Part shown: one piece after another, positions 1-11,490 of the stretch
Layout: the number at the start of each line of letters is the position of its first letter
Position numbering within the stretch: position 1 is the stretch's first letter
Assembly (NCBI GenBank): GCA_038093975.1
Contig: JBBPTG010000309.1
Location: 1 to 26,290, forward strand
Length of the DNA: 26,290 nt
Reading direction: 5' to 3'
Origin: Chalciporus piperatus
Lineage: Eukaryota > Basidiomycota > Agaricomycetes > Boletales > Boletaceae
Notes under the pieces: model-generated
Seen by the model: the letters and a program-made list of their open reading frames with translations, nothing else
Database searches by the model: none
Told to the model about the DNA's origin: nothing
Translations under genes and position numbers: made by a program

Positions 1-590
1 GGTGGCATCTTCACAGGACCCTTCTCGCCCTGTCCCACATCCGCATGTCACCACATCTCTCCATCCCACGAACCATCCTCATCGCTTGAGGTCGATACCT
101 ATGGTCCTTTCTCCGCTGATGATGTCATGCTCCTCGCTATCAATACCGGTGATCTTGGTCCCTCCATGTGATTTCACTGTTGCCTATTTACACTTTTTGT
201 ACTTACTACATCTTACTTGTGCGCAACGACTACAGGCTTGCCGTTGTACCCGTACCTGGAAAGTGAGTAGTGGCGATAGCTCCTAGGCAAGCAGGGTGTA
301 ATTGGATTCCCTATTTTAGCGGAATGCTCCATCACGAACAAAACGGCTACTCCAATCCACGGACATCCATCTCATAGATTTTGGTTCACCTTAGATTGGG
401 GTCTCGGGTTGGAGTGGTAAGTGCTCGTCAGATCGTATCAAAATGTATGTTTTGCCATGGAAGGACGGCTAGCTCATGCCAACTCTTTCACACGCTATCT
501 CTTCACGTCTTACCCCAACAATCACTCGCGGCATGGCTCAGCAAAGAGGTAATCAAGCTGCAGGTCACTGCACGGACCTGTGTCATTTAA
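1..590 (+). CDS. 3' part of an unidentified multi-exon gene (tentative)
   Basis: Frame 1 is open from the left edge and stops at 169-171. A spliced model runs further: exon 1-148, intron 149-235, exon 236-265 cut by a strong donor (GTGAGT, after GAA A), intron to the acceptor TTTTAG before CGGAATGC (about 320), an exon that reads through a Trp-rich stretch (FWFTLDWGLGLEW) to another good donor GTAAGT near 418, an acceptor GGCTAG near 472, and a last exon ending at the stop at 588-590. The frame stays open across three joins and two donors are near consensus, which favours a real gene; the first donor (GTGATC) is weak. I do not recognise the protein. The alternative is the unspliced 56-residue C-terminus ending at 171. 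The 5' part lies outside the window. Confidence 0.3.
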
Positions 591-682
591 ATTTAAGGGT
601 GCTGCACCCATGAGGTTTCTTTGAAGCCCTTCTCAGCTTCCCGTCCCCTCATTTTCCCTCCAAGTTAGGCTTGCCCAGTTCT

Positions 683-3431
683 ATGGCACCCCGCTCTTCC
701 AAAGTCAAGGAACCCAATTCCGGACCTCCTGCAGTCCAACCAACCCGTCCAGTTCGTACTACAGCTGGCAAAGGGGGTCATGTCGCCCAGTTGGAGAAAG
801 CTGCACTTGCTATGGAACGTGTACAACGCCCATCTGAGCGATCCGAGAATCTTCATGATGATCCTGTCAATCATATGGCTCCCACTCCACGCCGTCCAAG
901 GAAGAAAAAGACTGACAAACGGACTCGGAAGAACACGGTTAGTTCTACAGCGGGTGCCGACATCGTACACTAACAACCAGAATTGTCGAACAGGACACGG
1001 CAATGGATAATACTGTTGGCTCTGATCCCTTCAGCCTAGATCCCCAACTAGTTGTGCAGTCTCGTCCATATGGTCGTTTCGGCTTCCAGCCCCAAGCCGC
1101 TCCGGAACCTAAGTTTGTTGGCAGGCAAACCTTGGTGGAATATGAGAGGGATCGCCCTAAGGACAATGTAGCGGCACCCACAAGCACTCATTCTGGTAGT
1201 CGGGGGTCTAAGGCGGTCCGTGATCTGTTCATTATTTCTTAGCTTGTATCAAAGATTTGCAGCCTCCTCAGAAGTCTGCCTTTCGTCGCAGAACCTTGCC
1301 ACGCATCGACTCTGACGAAGAGGGTGAGATGGATGATCAGAATGCCTCCTCGAAGGAACGCACCCGAAGATCACAGGATGACGATCACGGTCACCAAATG
1401 GATGTTGATAACGTGCCTGATGAGCAAGGTGTGTGTTCGCTTTTCATCCCCATTCCTAATTCATTAAAATTATTGTTGGAAACTACTATTGTCCAGACAG
1501 GGAGGACAGAGGGGAACCTGAGTACCAGATGAATCATCAGAATCGAGCCATGGAGGATGCAGATCAAATGCAGTTACCACGCCGTCAGTCAAGTGGCTCT
1601 CATGCCCTGGAGGTTCCATCTCAGCGACCCTTAGCCCGAGCTTCCACCCACCACCACCACCATGTTTCGGCAACCGTGCAGCGTACCCTTCCTTCACCTC
1701 CACTGTCCCGTTCTAATTCAAACGACTCGGAGGCTAGGGGCAACTGCGATAAGGAAACTCAACCTCGGATGGCTGTACGCCGTGGTGATGAACATGTATG
1801 TCTCGTTACAATGCCCTGCTGATAGTATTCAAGCTAATGTATCTTCAGGCGGACATTGACTATGACGTACTTGACCGACACCATCTGACCAATCGCCGCC
1901 GCAAGTCCCCTGATCCCGATCATCTTGCTAGCGTCCGAGACGGTACTCATCTTGAGGACAACCGTGGTTCAAAGCGACACCGGACCGGCAATGGCTCCAC
2001 TGGAGCTGGTCGCACTACCGCTGCTGCTGCTGCTGCTGCTAATGACAGTCAAGCTGCCATTGCAAGAGAGCGACAATCTACCGCTGACAAGTCTCAACAA
2101 GTACAAGAACGTCGCGGCAGATATTCGAAGAATAAGAAGCAGAGTATTGAGGCCAAACCATCGCAGCTCGGCTTCTATCCTAAGCTCTGGAAAGGCCTCT
2201 TAGAGACTGCCAAAGCAGAAATGCGACGTTCTCTTTTCCGTAACCACCCTTTCCTGCCAGACAAAGGATCTGCAGGATCCGAGAGCTCAGAGTGCTATGA
2301 AGTTCTGTTGGGAGTTCTTGCTCGCTACGAGAAAGATAAGAGGCCAGTCGAACGAGGTATGGTGACGACCTTCAGCTCTCATTCATGCTGATTATTCCTC
2401 CCAGGTTACCAGGACTACAAATCAGACATGGCTATTATGGTAATATGTTTCTGTATTGCATTGGAAGTAGACTCGGAGGACTAATCACTGACCATTAGCT
2501 TTACGATGATATCGGAACATTTCGCAGCATCCTCAAGAAAGCGGTTCAGGACGCTGTCCTTACCGGGTATGCGCTCTATGCACCACCTTCTGCCGCTACT
2601 CGAGACGCTCGCATGACCGCTGTCAAAGAGAAAGCTGCCGACCTATTGCAAACTTCAGAGTATTTACGAGGACCTCCTGATGCACAAGTAAGTAATCAAG
2701 TCATTGTATTAGATACGCTCGAGGGGCATAACTTTTTTACAGGGAAAGAGACCTCACTTCGGCCACCCTGTTCTCAAACAGGTGTGCCACTCAGTATTCT
2801 ATTGTAAATCACACAAGTCTCTTCGAACGTTCGCCGAGTTTCAGGTATCAATTCCAAAGAAGGCGCTGGCATTAATTGCTGCTCTCGTATGTCATCACCA
2901 CTTACCGTTGCTATTAACTCACTTCGCTTTACAGGTCCGTTTCATTTTGATCGTCTATAGGACTCACGGCAAGGACACCAACCCCAATCTCAACGCTAAA
3001 GAGCTTGAAGCGTCATACACAATGTTTTTACGGAGCATCCATGCGACTGCGAGGCATTCCTCCAAAGGTCCTCGCTTTGAAAATATGCTAACTGCTTGGG
3101 CAACTGACGGAATGTAAGTAACTTTCTGTCGTATCTACAGATTTTTTAATTCTCGAACAGGGACGGTTTTCAGCATGGTGTCAGCATCGGGGATGACAAC
3201 GATAACATGGATGTCGAGTTCGGAATGGTTCTTTCTGACTCTGATTCAGATTCTAGTCCTGACAAGGAGCGAGATGATGAAGAGACCAGCAGCAACAAGT
3301 CTCGTGATGGCAGTGGCACCGAATCCGGCACTGAGGAGTCCAGTGATGAGGACGCTGATCTCGAGGATGGTCATGATGAGCCTGATCATGGTGACGAGTA
3401 CTACGGTAATGACTATGACTATGACGAGTAG
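683..3431 (+). CDS. DUF6532-type protein, basidiomycete-specific, function unknown
   Basis: Ten exons: 683-937, 994-1215, 1263-1428, 1497-1795, 1849-2356, 2405-2439, 2499-2687, 2743-2886, 2935-3113, 3161-3431; 755 aa. Every join keeps frame, introns are 46-68 bp, and the first has a CTAAC branch site. The first ATG follows a non-coding lead; an upstream in-frame TTG was not used. Residues 1-60 are basic and carry a GGHVAQLEK motif that recurs in this mushroom family. Residues 60-420 are low-complexity, charged and probably disordered, with a 7-Ala run. A globular part from about residue 424 (FYPKLWKGLLETAKAEMRRS) to about 660 corresponds to DUF6532. The last 90 residues are Asp/Glu/Ser rich. 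Family members are multicopy in Agaricomycetes and their role is unknown; nuclear location is an inference from the charge pattern. It ends 257 bp from the end of the convergent transposase-like gene. Confidence 0.82.
2020..2040 (+). repeat. (GCT)7 microsatellite inside the DUF6532 gene
   Basis: Seven uninterrupted GCT triplets encode seven alanines (about residues 372-378) in the disordered part of the protein. Likely length-variable between strains (inference). Confidence 0.9.
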
Positions 3432-3542
3432 ATATTTACAGCTGTCGCGCTACTAGTAGCATCTTACAATATATACAGTTTCATTACAGAACTATGATGT
3501 GTGACAGAACTCACAGGACTCGAAGACATACAGTGTGCATAT

Positions 3543-3578
3543 GGACTATACGGACTATACGGACTATACGGACTATAC
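3543..3578 (+). repeat. 9-bp tandem repeat, GGACTATAC x4
   Basis: Four perfect head-to-tail copies of GGACTATAC sit 111 bp after the DUF6532 stop. A fifth copy lies apart at about 3617-3625 (in GAAGGACTATACAG). The unit is 9 bp, so all frames stay open through it and give an artefactual Thr-Ile-Arg repeat. Confidence 0.95.
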
Positions 3579-3631
3579 GAGCTTCCACAAGGTCACCAGA
3601 CTGTCTGTACTGTGAAGGACTATACAGTATT

Positions 3632-3701
3632 CTTAATCTGCACAGGGCCTACAGATTAGCTGAAGTTGTGCGAATTCGTACAGCTTACTTAATCTGCACA
3701 G
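3632..3701 (+). repeat. 14-bp direct repeat CTTAATCTGCACAG, two copies 56 bp apart
   Basis: Exact copies at 3632-3645 and 3688-3701, with an inverted partial copy (CAGATTAG) between them. The right copy contains the TAA stop of the minus-strand transposase-like gene (3689-3691), so the end of that protein is encoded by repeated sequence. Other short CTGTGCAG copies and a 7-bp stem (3743-3749 with 3755-3761) follow. Confidence 0.8.
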
Positions 3702-6520
3702 CCCTGTGTCCGCTGGGCCGCTGCTGCACAGAGGGGGACCTTCCTGTCATGCCGTGACAGGTGTAACATGCTGTGCAGAGTGACACAGCACTGTGCAGCT
3801 CCCTCATGATTTGCTGATGTTGCACTGTTGAATGTCGCCTCAAGAGTCGAGGTTGAAGGTATGTGAACCTCAACTGTTTGAGTCTCAGTCTCCTCGGCTT
3901 CTGTGGCATCATCAATGCTCGGGTATTTTCCACTGCCGAAGACGGAGAGAAGGTCGATGTCTGATCCATCACCAAAGAGAACGGTAAAATCATAGGTAGA
4001 GGGAGGAAGCTTCGACGTCTTGAGGATAGCGAGTGCTTCGTCTCGTCCGTTACGCCAGCAACTTGGAAGATCGCAATGACCGGAGATAATATCCCCATTC
4101 CAGTTTGAGCGTGAGATATGATCGACAGCCTCGGTGCGCTTGAAATTCAGTCGACGATGGCCATGATGGAGATCAGGGTTGCGAGCATAGATAGTGTTGA
4201 TGTCTTGTGCAGATCCCATCCGATCAATGACTTGACGATAGTTAAATGCGCTATTATGGGCACCGCACATGCGAAGAAATGCAAAAAGCATTTCCAACGC
4301 ATCGTCGCCAAGCTCGACGAGCGCGAAGACGGCCTTTTTTATTATTAGAACATCATGTCAACGAGGAATAATCAAAACGACGTACCTCGGGATCCAATTG
4401 CTGTTGCTTCGCAACACTGAAAACGGCAGTTTTGATCATGGACTGAAGATCGTAGTACAGCTGATTGGGGATGAAGCGCCGGCGCTGATCGCGGAAACAT
4501 GAAAAGAGTAAATGGGCCAGCCGACTGAGGGACGTGACCTGCTGAGAAAGAGAGAGGGAGATGTTGATATAAGGATCAAGTAGACTGCCGATAATATGTG
4601 CAAGAAGGGATAGGGCCGCGAAGTCGGACACGAGACTTGGATCTGGTAACAATCCGATAGGCATTGTCGGAGGTGCAGAGATATTGATTTGACCAATGGT
4701 CTTGATGGCTGAAAGAAGTTCGACGGCACGCGGAACGTCTTGAGGGTCATTCGGGTGTAATAAGCGCTGCACAGTGTTCTCATCGAATCCATCAATCCAT
4801 ACGAGAAAGCGCTCGAGTAGAAAGGTATTGACAGATTGGCCGTTGATGTATACACCAGAACGAGACCTGATAGCTGTACTGAACCCTAATACCGATCAAA
4901 AAAGTTGATCGAATAGTTAAATTGATGACTTACTTTTGAGATTATGCTTGAAGTCGAAATCAAGTGTCATGAGTTGAGGTCCAGTCTTGAGATTCAGGCC
5001 GGGGAGGTTTGAAAGGACACTGAAGAGTGGCTCAGAAATGGAAATATGATTGCTGACGAAGATCCTGTGTCCAGCCTTGCGACGTGTTGCATCGCCATCG
5101 GTAGCGAGAGACCAGAGGGGACCGATGGAGGACTCAGCTCCTGACGCGATGTAGGTATCAATGACGGTGTTGATTACATATTCCATATCGGACGCGGTCT
5201 CGTGCTTGCAGGTGGGAGCGGCAAGAAGGGGATATATTCCGTCTTTTCCAAAGAGTCGGGCAGCGATAACACTAACTTCTTTCCCCAAATGAACACGGTC
5301 GTGCTGTAATGCATCTACGATGTTGAGTGCTGATTGATAAGTGCGGAGCGCACAGTCAACATTGTGGGAGTGGAGCCAGCATAAACCGGCGACTGCATTC
5401 GCTTCGGGGAGGTAAACCGCAGTCTCTTCCAAAGCAGTCTCGTCCATCAAGATGCTGACACCATGTTTAGAGGAAGACGAATTGCAGGAGCCGATGAGAA
5501 GAGTATTGATATTTTCAGTAATGGAGGTGGGAGTGATGCGACCAATTGTGGGAGCAACTTTGCGAAACGAAAAGCGATTGCGGAGAGTACGGAGAGAAGG
5601 AATAGGAAAGCGCTGAGTGAGTGCGTAAAGTAAACTGCGACCGCCAAGACGGTAGATGAGAAGAGCGAGATCGAGAGTGTCCTGTTTATGAGCACGAGGG
5701 CGGTAGCCATGCTCTAGTGCACCCTCCGGAATGCCAGGCTCGTCTGGCCAAAGATGAGAGATGGAGAGACCTGGACAAGCTGATGTTGTAGATGGCGGAG
5801 GAGAAGTCGAAATTGCGCTGAGGGCGAGGGTTGGACTTGGACTCGCCGTTGGAGTGTTGCTAGAAAGGTTCAGTTAGCACGAGGCTGGGCTGTGTAGCAA
5901 TTATGTATTACACACCTTTGCATAACGGTTGGACTTGGCGCTGTCAACTCAAGCGCGGTCGACTTTTTTGAGTTTGCAGCACAATATCGACCACGAGAAT
6001 GACTAGAAAGAGCACAGAAATGGCCTGAGCTGTCCAGAGATGTGCGAATTGGAATGCTTGTCTTAACCCAACATCCGGCAGGACATTGAAGTTCCCAACA
6101 TCCTGTTCCACCGGCACGAAATGAGAGCTCGCCATGTTTGTACAATCTGAGATAGGCATCGGCCGTTCGTGCCTCGATAAGTTTAGCCTTTTCTTGATGG
6201 CTGAGTTGAGATAGTGTTGGGATCAATCTGCTATATGGAGTAGGTGCCCACGAGGGAAAGGGCGGCGGTTGAGAGGGATTATAGCTGTCCTGTGTCGATT
6301 GGATGTCGACTGGGCTTATCGTTTGATATGAATGGAGCGTGGTCGATGTATGCGGGTAATTAAATGTGTCATCACCGGCAACATCGAGATCCTGTTCGAA
6401 GTCGTAATTAAACGCCACAAGTCGATCTATCAAATCTTGCGTATCAGGAGCGGTAGAGATGATTGAGGGCAGCTGTGACTCTTCATCATGATAGTAAAAG
6501 TCGTAATGATCGTGTTCCAT
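3689..6520 (-). CDS. P-element/THAP9-like transposase-derived protein (putative)
   Basis: Four exons on the minus strand: 6520-5916, 5859-4934, 4885-4386, 4333-3689; 891 aa, all joins in frame, introns 48-56 bp. The start is the first ATG (MEHDHYDF); upstream only a TTG extends the frame. Residues 140-180 hold a possible zinc-binding cluster (C146, C150, H167, H174, C180). From about residue 240 it matches a protein family I know from Agaricomycete genomes. Conserved points are MDETALEE (D341/E342), TDGDATRRKAGH (D456), LDFDFKHNLKR (about 502-511), NPNDPxDVPRAxELL-like segment (about 555) and ALEMLFAFLR (E690). The spacing resembles the D, D, DxxHxxK and ENFF-xxIR landmarks of P-element/THAP9 transposases, so an RNase-H-like core is inferred, not shown. 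The last ~60 residues run into repeats. It may be a transposase or a domesticated copy. Confidence 0.75.
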
Positions 6521-7034
6521 GTGACGAATAAAGGATTTACAGTGGATGGAAGTTGAAGGAGGGTGTGGATTTGGGAAGAGATGCGTCCTCGACAAGCCTT
6601 GGACGAGCCCTCAGCAAGCCCTCAGTGTCTCTCTCCCTCATATCACACCTGCGACACGATCGAGATCTGCCCGATCGGTTTCTAAATATGGTAGGCCTGA
6701 ATTAACATGCTCGAAAGCGCGTTTGCCAACTAGATTAATAGAAAGACTGCCATTCTGAGTATCTAGGACAAAAATGCACACAATTATACACTACTTTGCT
6801 TAAGAGACCTAAGGTTTTTGAGTGTGCATTAGCCTGCTATGCAAACTTGCATTTGGGGGGTGAAGATTCGCCAAAGTGGCTGAGACCCACCACCCTCCTG
6901 CCATCTTGGGACATGCGGAGTTGGGAGCTCGTGTGCGGTTTTCGCCGAACGCACGCCTCTTGCCCCTGTACGCTTGCCTTCAAGGACAACCGCAAATAAC
7001 AAGGATGTGTACAGTGTATGATGAGGTAGGTAAG
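6521..7034. other. Intergenic, 514 bp
   Basis: Lies between the GCP2 stop and the ATG of the transposase-like gene, so it should hold the GCP2 3' end and that gene's promoter. I see no supported coding exon, RNA gene or inverted repeat that could mark a transposon end. Confidence 0.6.
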
Positions 7035-10000
7035 CTATGACACGGATTTAATGCTACTCAATCTGACTACAAGCGGAAGGAGCGACACATTCTCGCTCGA
7101 CGCGTAGTATTGCACGCAATCTAGATGGAACTGTCATGCTGGTCAGCATCGTCACTCGAGAATCAGAAACAGACTCAAATGTACCTTGAACCTGTTGGCA
7201 AAAGGTAACCTGAGCATTACATTGAGATGGAGGGGTTCGGGAACCTACCAATGGTTGAAATTCGACTCGAATTTCTTCAAGAAATCCCAACGTTTACCCA
7301 TCGCTTGATCTCCATCGCCTGACTCCGCCGCCGACAGTGCTTGAGAAGCCGACTTGGTAAAGGATGTCGAGTAAAGAGCAAACGTCGAACATGTCACGAT
7401 CATACGTGAATAGGCCTGTCAGACCCGTCCGTTAGTCGATCCATACAGCGCCTGCAAGAGTGAACGCACCCTGAGCAACTTCGCGCTCGTCAGCATACAT
7501 TCTTTCAGGCATGTGTCCAAAAAGTCGACATGGTCCTTTAACAGTTGATCAACCGTCGTTACCTTGGCCAATTTCGCCTCCAACGAGCGCCAATTGGGTT
7601 CCAAAACCTCAAACGTGACGAAAGCCAATATTTGTTGAACGAAGGCCAGCATTCGCGCACGGAGCAGTAGGACGCGTAATCTCCACTGTTCGAATTCCGG
7701 ATGGCTGGGAACTGATTTACGCCACGTTGGCGTCTTCTGCTCGATCCACATAGCGGCAAGGGACTGCTCCACGTTTTTGAGATGCAAGAGGAACCGGAAG
7801 ATCAGTTGATAGCGAAGGATAGTCTTGCGCGAAATGACAAGTGAGAGTGGGAACTTGACCGTGTAGTCAAGTGCGAGGGCTTCAATAGCTGTAGCGGCGT
7901 TAGATCCGTATTGTATTCCAATGTTGGGAGCCCTCACCTAGCATCGGTTTCTTCTCTTCCTTGTCCTTGTCCTTATCCCGATCCTTCTTGCCATCTTCTT
8001 GACCAGCACCATCAAGAACGCCGCCTTCACCTTCGTCACCTCCAATGACACCGCTCACACTGATAACCTTGAGAAGCCACTCATATAGCCCCGTGCTAGC
8101 GATGCTGACTTTCACATCCTCGCGGAAAGGTGCGTCTTCGGCCGTGAGAGCCAGATCAAGGAGGCTCTGCAGCTTTACAATGCTAGCTGATTTCGCAGGC
8201 TTCTTAAGTTCTGTATGAGCAAGGTCGAGGAGATGCGTAAGAAACGAGGATTGTGACAAGAAGAAATATCGTTTGAGGGAGCGTAAGCGTGGAATCAATT
8301 GTTGGTCCTGGAGCAAAAGTTGCAAGAGAGTACGATTGGCGTGCGTGTATGCGTCTTCCACAAACTTGTACAACCTGAAATGCGATGGGTTGTGGGTTGT
8401 GGATCGCATTTAACGAGAAACTCACTTTTGGTCATCCATGTAGACTTGCTGGTCCTTCCGATGCGGCTGGCTCGTCTGTACCTCGATTCCACATTCGCGT
8501 ATAACATTGAGGTACTTGCCTGCAAGAAGGACTTTGTATTTCCATCCTTCAAGCGACGGAGGAATGCATGCACCGCCCGGCAGTCTACCACCCGGAGCCC
8601 TTGGAAAAGGAACACCCGCATGTTGATGCTTCGACGACGAAGTTGAACCGTCACGCAACTGTTGTAAGTTTAGTGGGACATCGATAGCAGGAGCCTCCAG
8701 CATTGACCGACTCACCGTGTACCGCCTCTCCCAGTACTCATCCGTGTAATCCACCTCCAGGATGCCCTTACTGATAAATTTGCTCTCCTTGACAGAAAAC
8801 TCCTCATATGGATCTTGTAACCTTCCAGTCGTTATCCACTCACGTAGCATTTCTGCATACGGAATTCCGGCCGCGCTCAACAGTGTACCATACACTTTAC
8901 ACGCCGTCGGGTCTCCTGACATACTCTGCGTACGTTCATAAATAACGGTGAGCACCTCGCCGCCCTTCACAGGGACAGCCGAACTCGTCGAGGATTTGGT
9001 GATCTCAGAGAGTACAGCCTTCAGCTTAGCACCACCGAGACCGAGAGCTTCATCCCGTGCGTCTTGTTCCTCATCCGCCGAGGAGGAAGAAAGGCTAGAG
9101 CCCTCCTCATCTTCGGTGTTGGCGAGCTCGAGAACCAGTTGGTAGATCAGGGAAAGCGTATGGACAGTTGGATGGACGTAAAACCAGAGCTTTTGCAGGG
9201 TGAACTGAGGGGAGGTGTTGAAAGCATGTTCGAGTTGGGATAGAAGGGTTTGGTAATCCTACACAGGTAGCAATTGTCAGCGCTTTCCATCGGGAGGTAA
9301 GCAACAAACCTTCAACATGTCCCGTATGGAGGCACAGAGTGCGTGATTAACGAGCCCAAAGTCCAAGTGACTCCGACTCTCGACAAAGGCAGAGACGGCG
9401 GTGTAATAAGTACCGAGGGGCAGGACGCGTTCTGTCAAATCTCGAAGGGACGGGTCTAATGGAGAAAGGTTAATCGGTTGTACGGCACAGTATTCCAACG
9501 AAACCCAAGGCATTGAAACGAATAGACTCACCAATGGGTGAGGACACGACAAAACGGATGCCTTGAAGTGGATCATCATCTTCTAGAGAATAATCTGGAT
9601 GGTATGTTATATAGATGCCTTCAATGCCCTAGGATGTTCAGGTCGGTCTCACCAGGTCAGGGTTCCACCTTGTCACTCACCATCAAGACATAGAGTAAAT
9701 CCTCCAAAATGATGGCCTCCTGTACATCGACAGGTAGATGATCCAACATATCTTCTCTTTCTTTTCCTTTGTTCTTTGGAACGGAATTAGTTGCTCCGAC
9801 GCGGGAATTCAAGGGTGCGCGAACGAATGAAGTTTCGGCAATGAACGACGACTCATGGCCTGTGGTTAATCTTCCATAAGGACACAAGGAGACAAACACT
9901 GGAACCACGCACTTCTTCCACGACTATCCCGCGAACCATGCACACGTGGATCGATGTCCTCGTCGATGTCATCATGTTGTCTATTCCTCCTGACGGACGC

Positions 10001-10139
10001 GATCGTGCCAGTGATCTACATCATCAAGGATTCGTGATCATACATAACTGAGCCGCTGAACACGCACCTTTGTATACTCTTTAGCAGACAATGTCAGGTT
10101 TTTCTTGCGCGCCGGTGCTCTTGGAGTGAATGGGTCCAT
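7035..10139 (-). CDS. GCP2: Gamma-tubulin complex component 2 (GCP2/Spc97/Alp4)
   Basis: Eleven exons on the minus strand: 10139-10068, 10015-9913, 9859-9681, 9628-9532, 9455-9310, 9258-8426, 8374-7938, 7888-7470, 7415-7249, 7191-7175, 7120-7035; 851 aa, the usual GCP2 size. It pairs with GCP3 in the gamma-tubulin small complex that nucleates microtubules at spindle pole bodies. Diagnostic segments in order: EAIILEDLLYVLMGIEGIYI (about 100-125), the GDP...LLxAAGIPY..ML.EWITTGRLQDPYEEF block, YWERRYTVSRSM, and GKYLNVIRECG (about 446-456), which separates GCP2 from GCP3. After these come the C-terminal domain (LKRYFFLSQSSFLTHLLDLA; ALDYTVKFPLSLVISRK) and a C-terminal NFNHW...YYASSENVSLL. The tenth exon is only 17 nt and is chosen because it restores the family consensus FNHWFKVHL. 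A Lys/Asp/Glu-rich insert occupies about residues 595-615. Confidence 0.95.
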
Positions 10140-10438
10140 GATGTTGATCAAAGTCGCGAACCGCGTATGTAGACTGTGGGAAACCCTAGTAGCGACGCGT
10201 GGATGACTCTAAGTTGTGCACCCACGCTTACTGCGGGCTTAGCAGGTATGTACCGACTTCAAGTTGGTACTGACTGGTCCGTGGTGAACTATCTAGTTTT
10301 CCAGAGGGGATAGCTGCAGTCATCTGAGCATTGCGCACCTGGTCACTGTTATCTCGGCATTAGTATCACCCGGGCCCTTATCTTGACGTGGTCAGTTTCT
10401 GTCGTGCTCATCCCCATCTCCAACCATACCTACTCATC
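10140..10438. promoter_or_regulatory. Divergent intergenic/promoter region
   Basis: 299 bp between the start codons of GCP2 (-) and the hydrolase (+); both promoters must lie here unless they extend into genes. I see no clear TATA box or repeated operator-like motif. Confidence 0.5.
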
Positions 10439-11396
10439 ATGGTCGAAACCACAGGCACCCTCGACTTCAAAGTCGGCGACGAGACTTACAAAACATGGTA
10501 CAAAGTCGTCGGTGACCTCAAATCGGGTGTCAGACCCCTCGTCACTCTGCACGGTGGACCTGGCATGTCTCACATCTACATGATCTCCCATAGCGAGATA
10601 TACACTACCTATGGTATCCCCGTCATCTTCTACGATCAGATCGGTATCGGAGCGTCGACCCATCTCCCAAACAAACCCAAAGAATTCTGGACGGTCGAGC
10701 TCTTCATGGACGAGCTCGACAACCTTCTGACCAAACTTGGCATCGAATTCGACTTCGATTTGTTGGGACATTCGTGGGGTGGAATGCTCGCTGCTGATTA
10801 CGTTTCTTCGCGTCATCCCAAGGGCCTTCGTCGTCTCATCATTGCAAACGCTCCGCCTTCTGAAGCGCTCTGGGCAGAGAGCATGAACCAGCATTTGAGC
10901 AAATTCCCCAAGGAGTTTCAGGAGATGGTGAGGAGGCATGAGAGGGAGGAGACGACCTCGTCGAAGGAGTATCAGGATGCGTTGCAGGAGTTCTATAACA
11001 AGCATACGTGTCAGGTCATTCCTTGGCCAGAGGACCTGGTGGCGTCGTTCAAAACTATGGAGGAGGATCCGACGGTGTATACGACCATGTGAGTAATTGC
11101 GTTTTCGTCGGTTCAATCACTCCGTTAATAGACGCGAATTCAACAGGTTGGGTACATCCGAGTTCAACACCACAGGCACGTTAAAGACGTGGTCCACGAT
11201 TGAGCGTCTCGATACTATCACCTGTCCAACGCTTGTCGTCAACGGCGAAGAGGAGGGTGCACAGGACTTTGTCGTAGCGCCGTTCGTCGAGAGAATCCCC
11301 AAGGTGAAGTGGGTGAAGTTTGCGAAAAGTCATTGTCCTTTCTGGGAGGATAAAGAGTATTACTTTGATACGATCGGAAAGTTCTTGTTGGTTTAG
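10439..11396 (+). CDS. Alpha/beta hydrolase, proline iminopeptidase type (peptidase family S33)
   Basis: Two exons, 10439-11088 and 11147-11396; 299 aa, typical for the family. The ATG chosen directly precedes VETTGTLDF; a GTG further up lies in frame but is not a eukaryotic start. The oxyanion-hole motif HGGPG is at 38-42, the nucleophile elbow GHSWGG at 110-115 (Ser112), the likely acid is Asp257 (EEEGAQD) and the base His279 (KSHCPFW), so the triad is intact. The cap between residues 140 and 215 is helical and charged, as in tricorn-interacting-factor F1/PIP enzymes. Such enzymes release N-terminal residues, often Pro, from peptides or hydrolyse amino-acid amides; the substrate cannot be told from sequence. 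There is no signal peptide, so it is probably cytosolic. Confidence 0.9.
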
Positions 11397-11490
11397 GGTC
11401 AGCTCGTACATCGAGAGAGGGGTTATAGCACCACCTCGCCCCTTTTCCTCTCCTTCATCTTCGCTCTTCCATATTTCTACTCGCTCGTCA

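Noticed and set aside
591..682. Left inverted repeat for a DUF6532/transposase-like element (AT-rich CATTTAAATTTAAG stretch)
   Set aside because: No matching inverted copy found in 6521-7034.
3543..3578. CRISPR-like or array element
   Set aside because: Units are 9 bp, contiguous with no spacers, and the genome is eukaryotic.
5447..5710. Hydrophobic 87-codon minus-strand frame resembling a membrane protein
   Set aside because: It overlaps exon 2 of the transposase-like gene in a different frame; the conserved family sequence is in the other frame.
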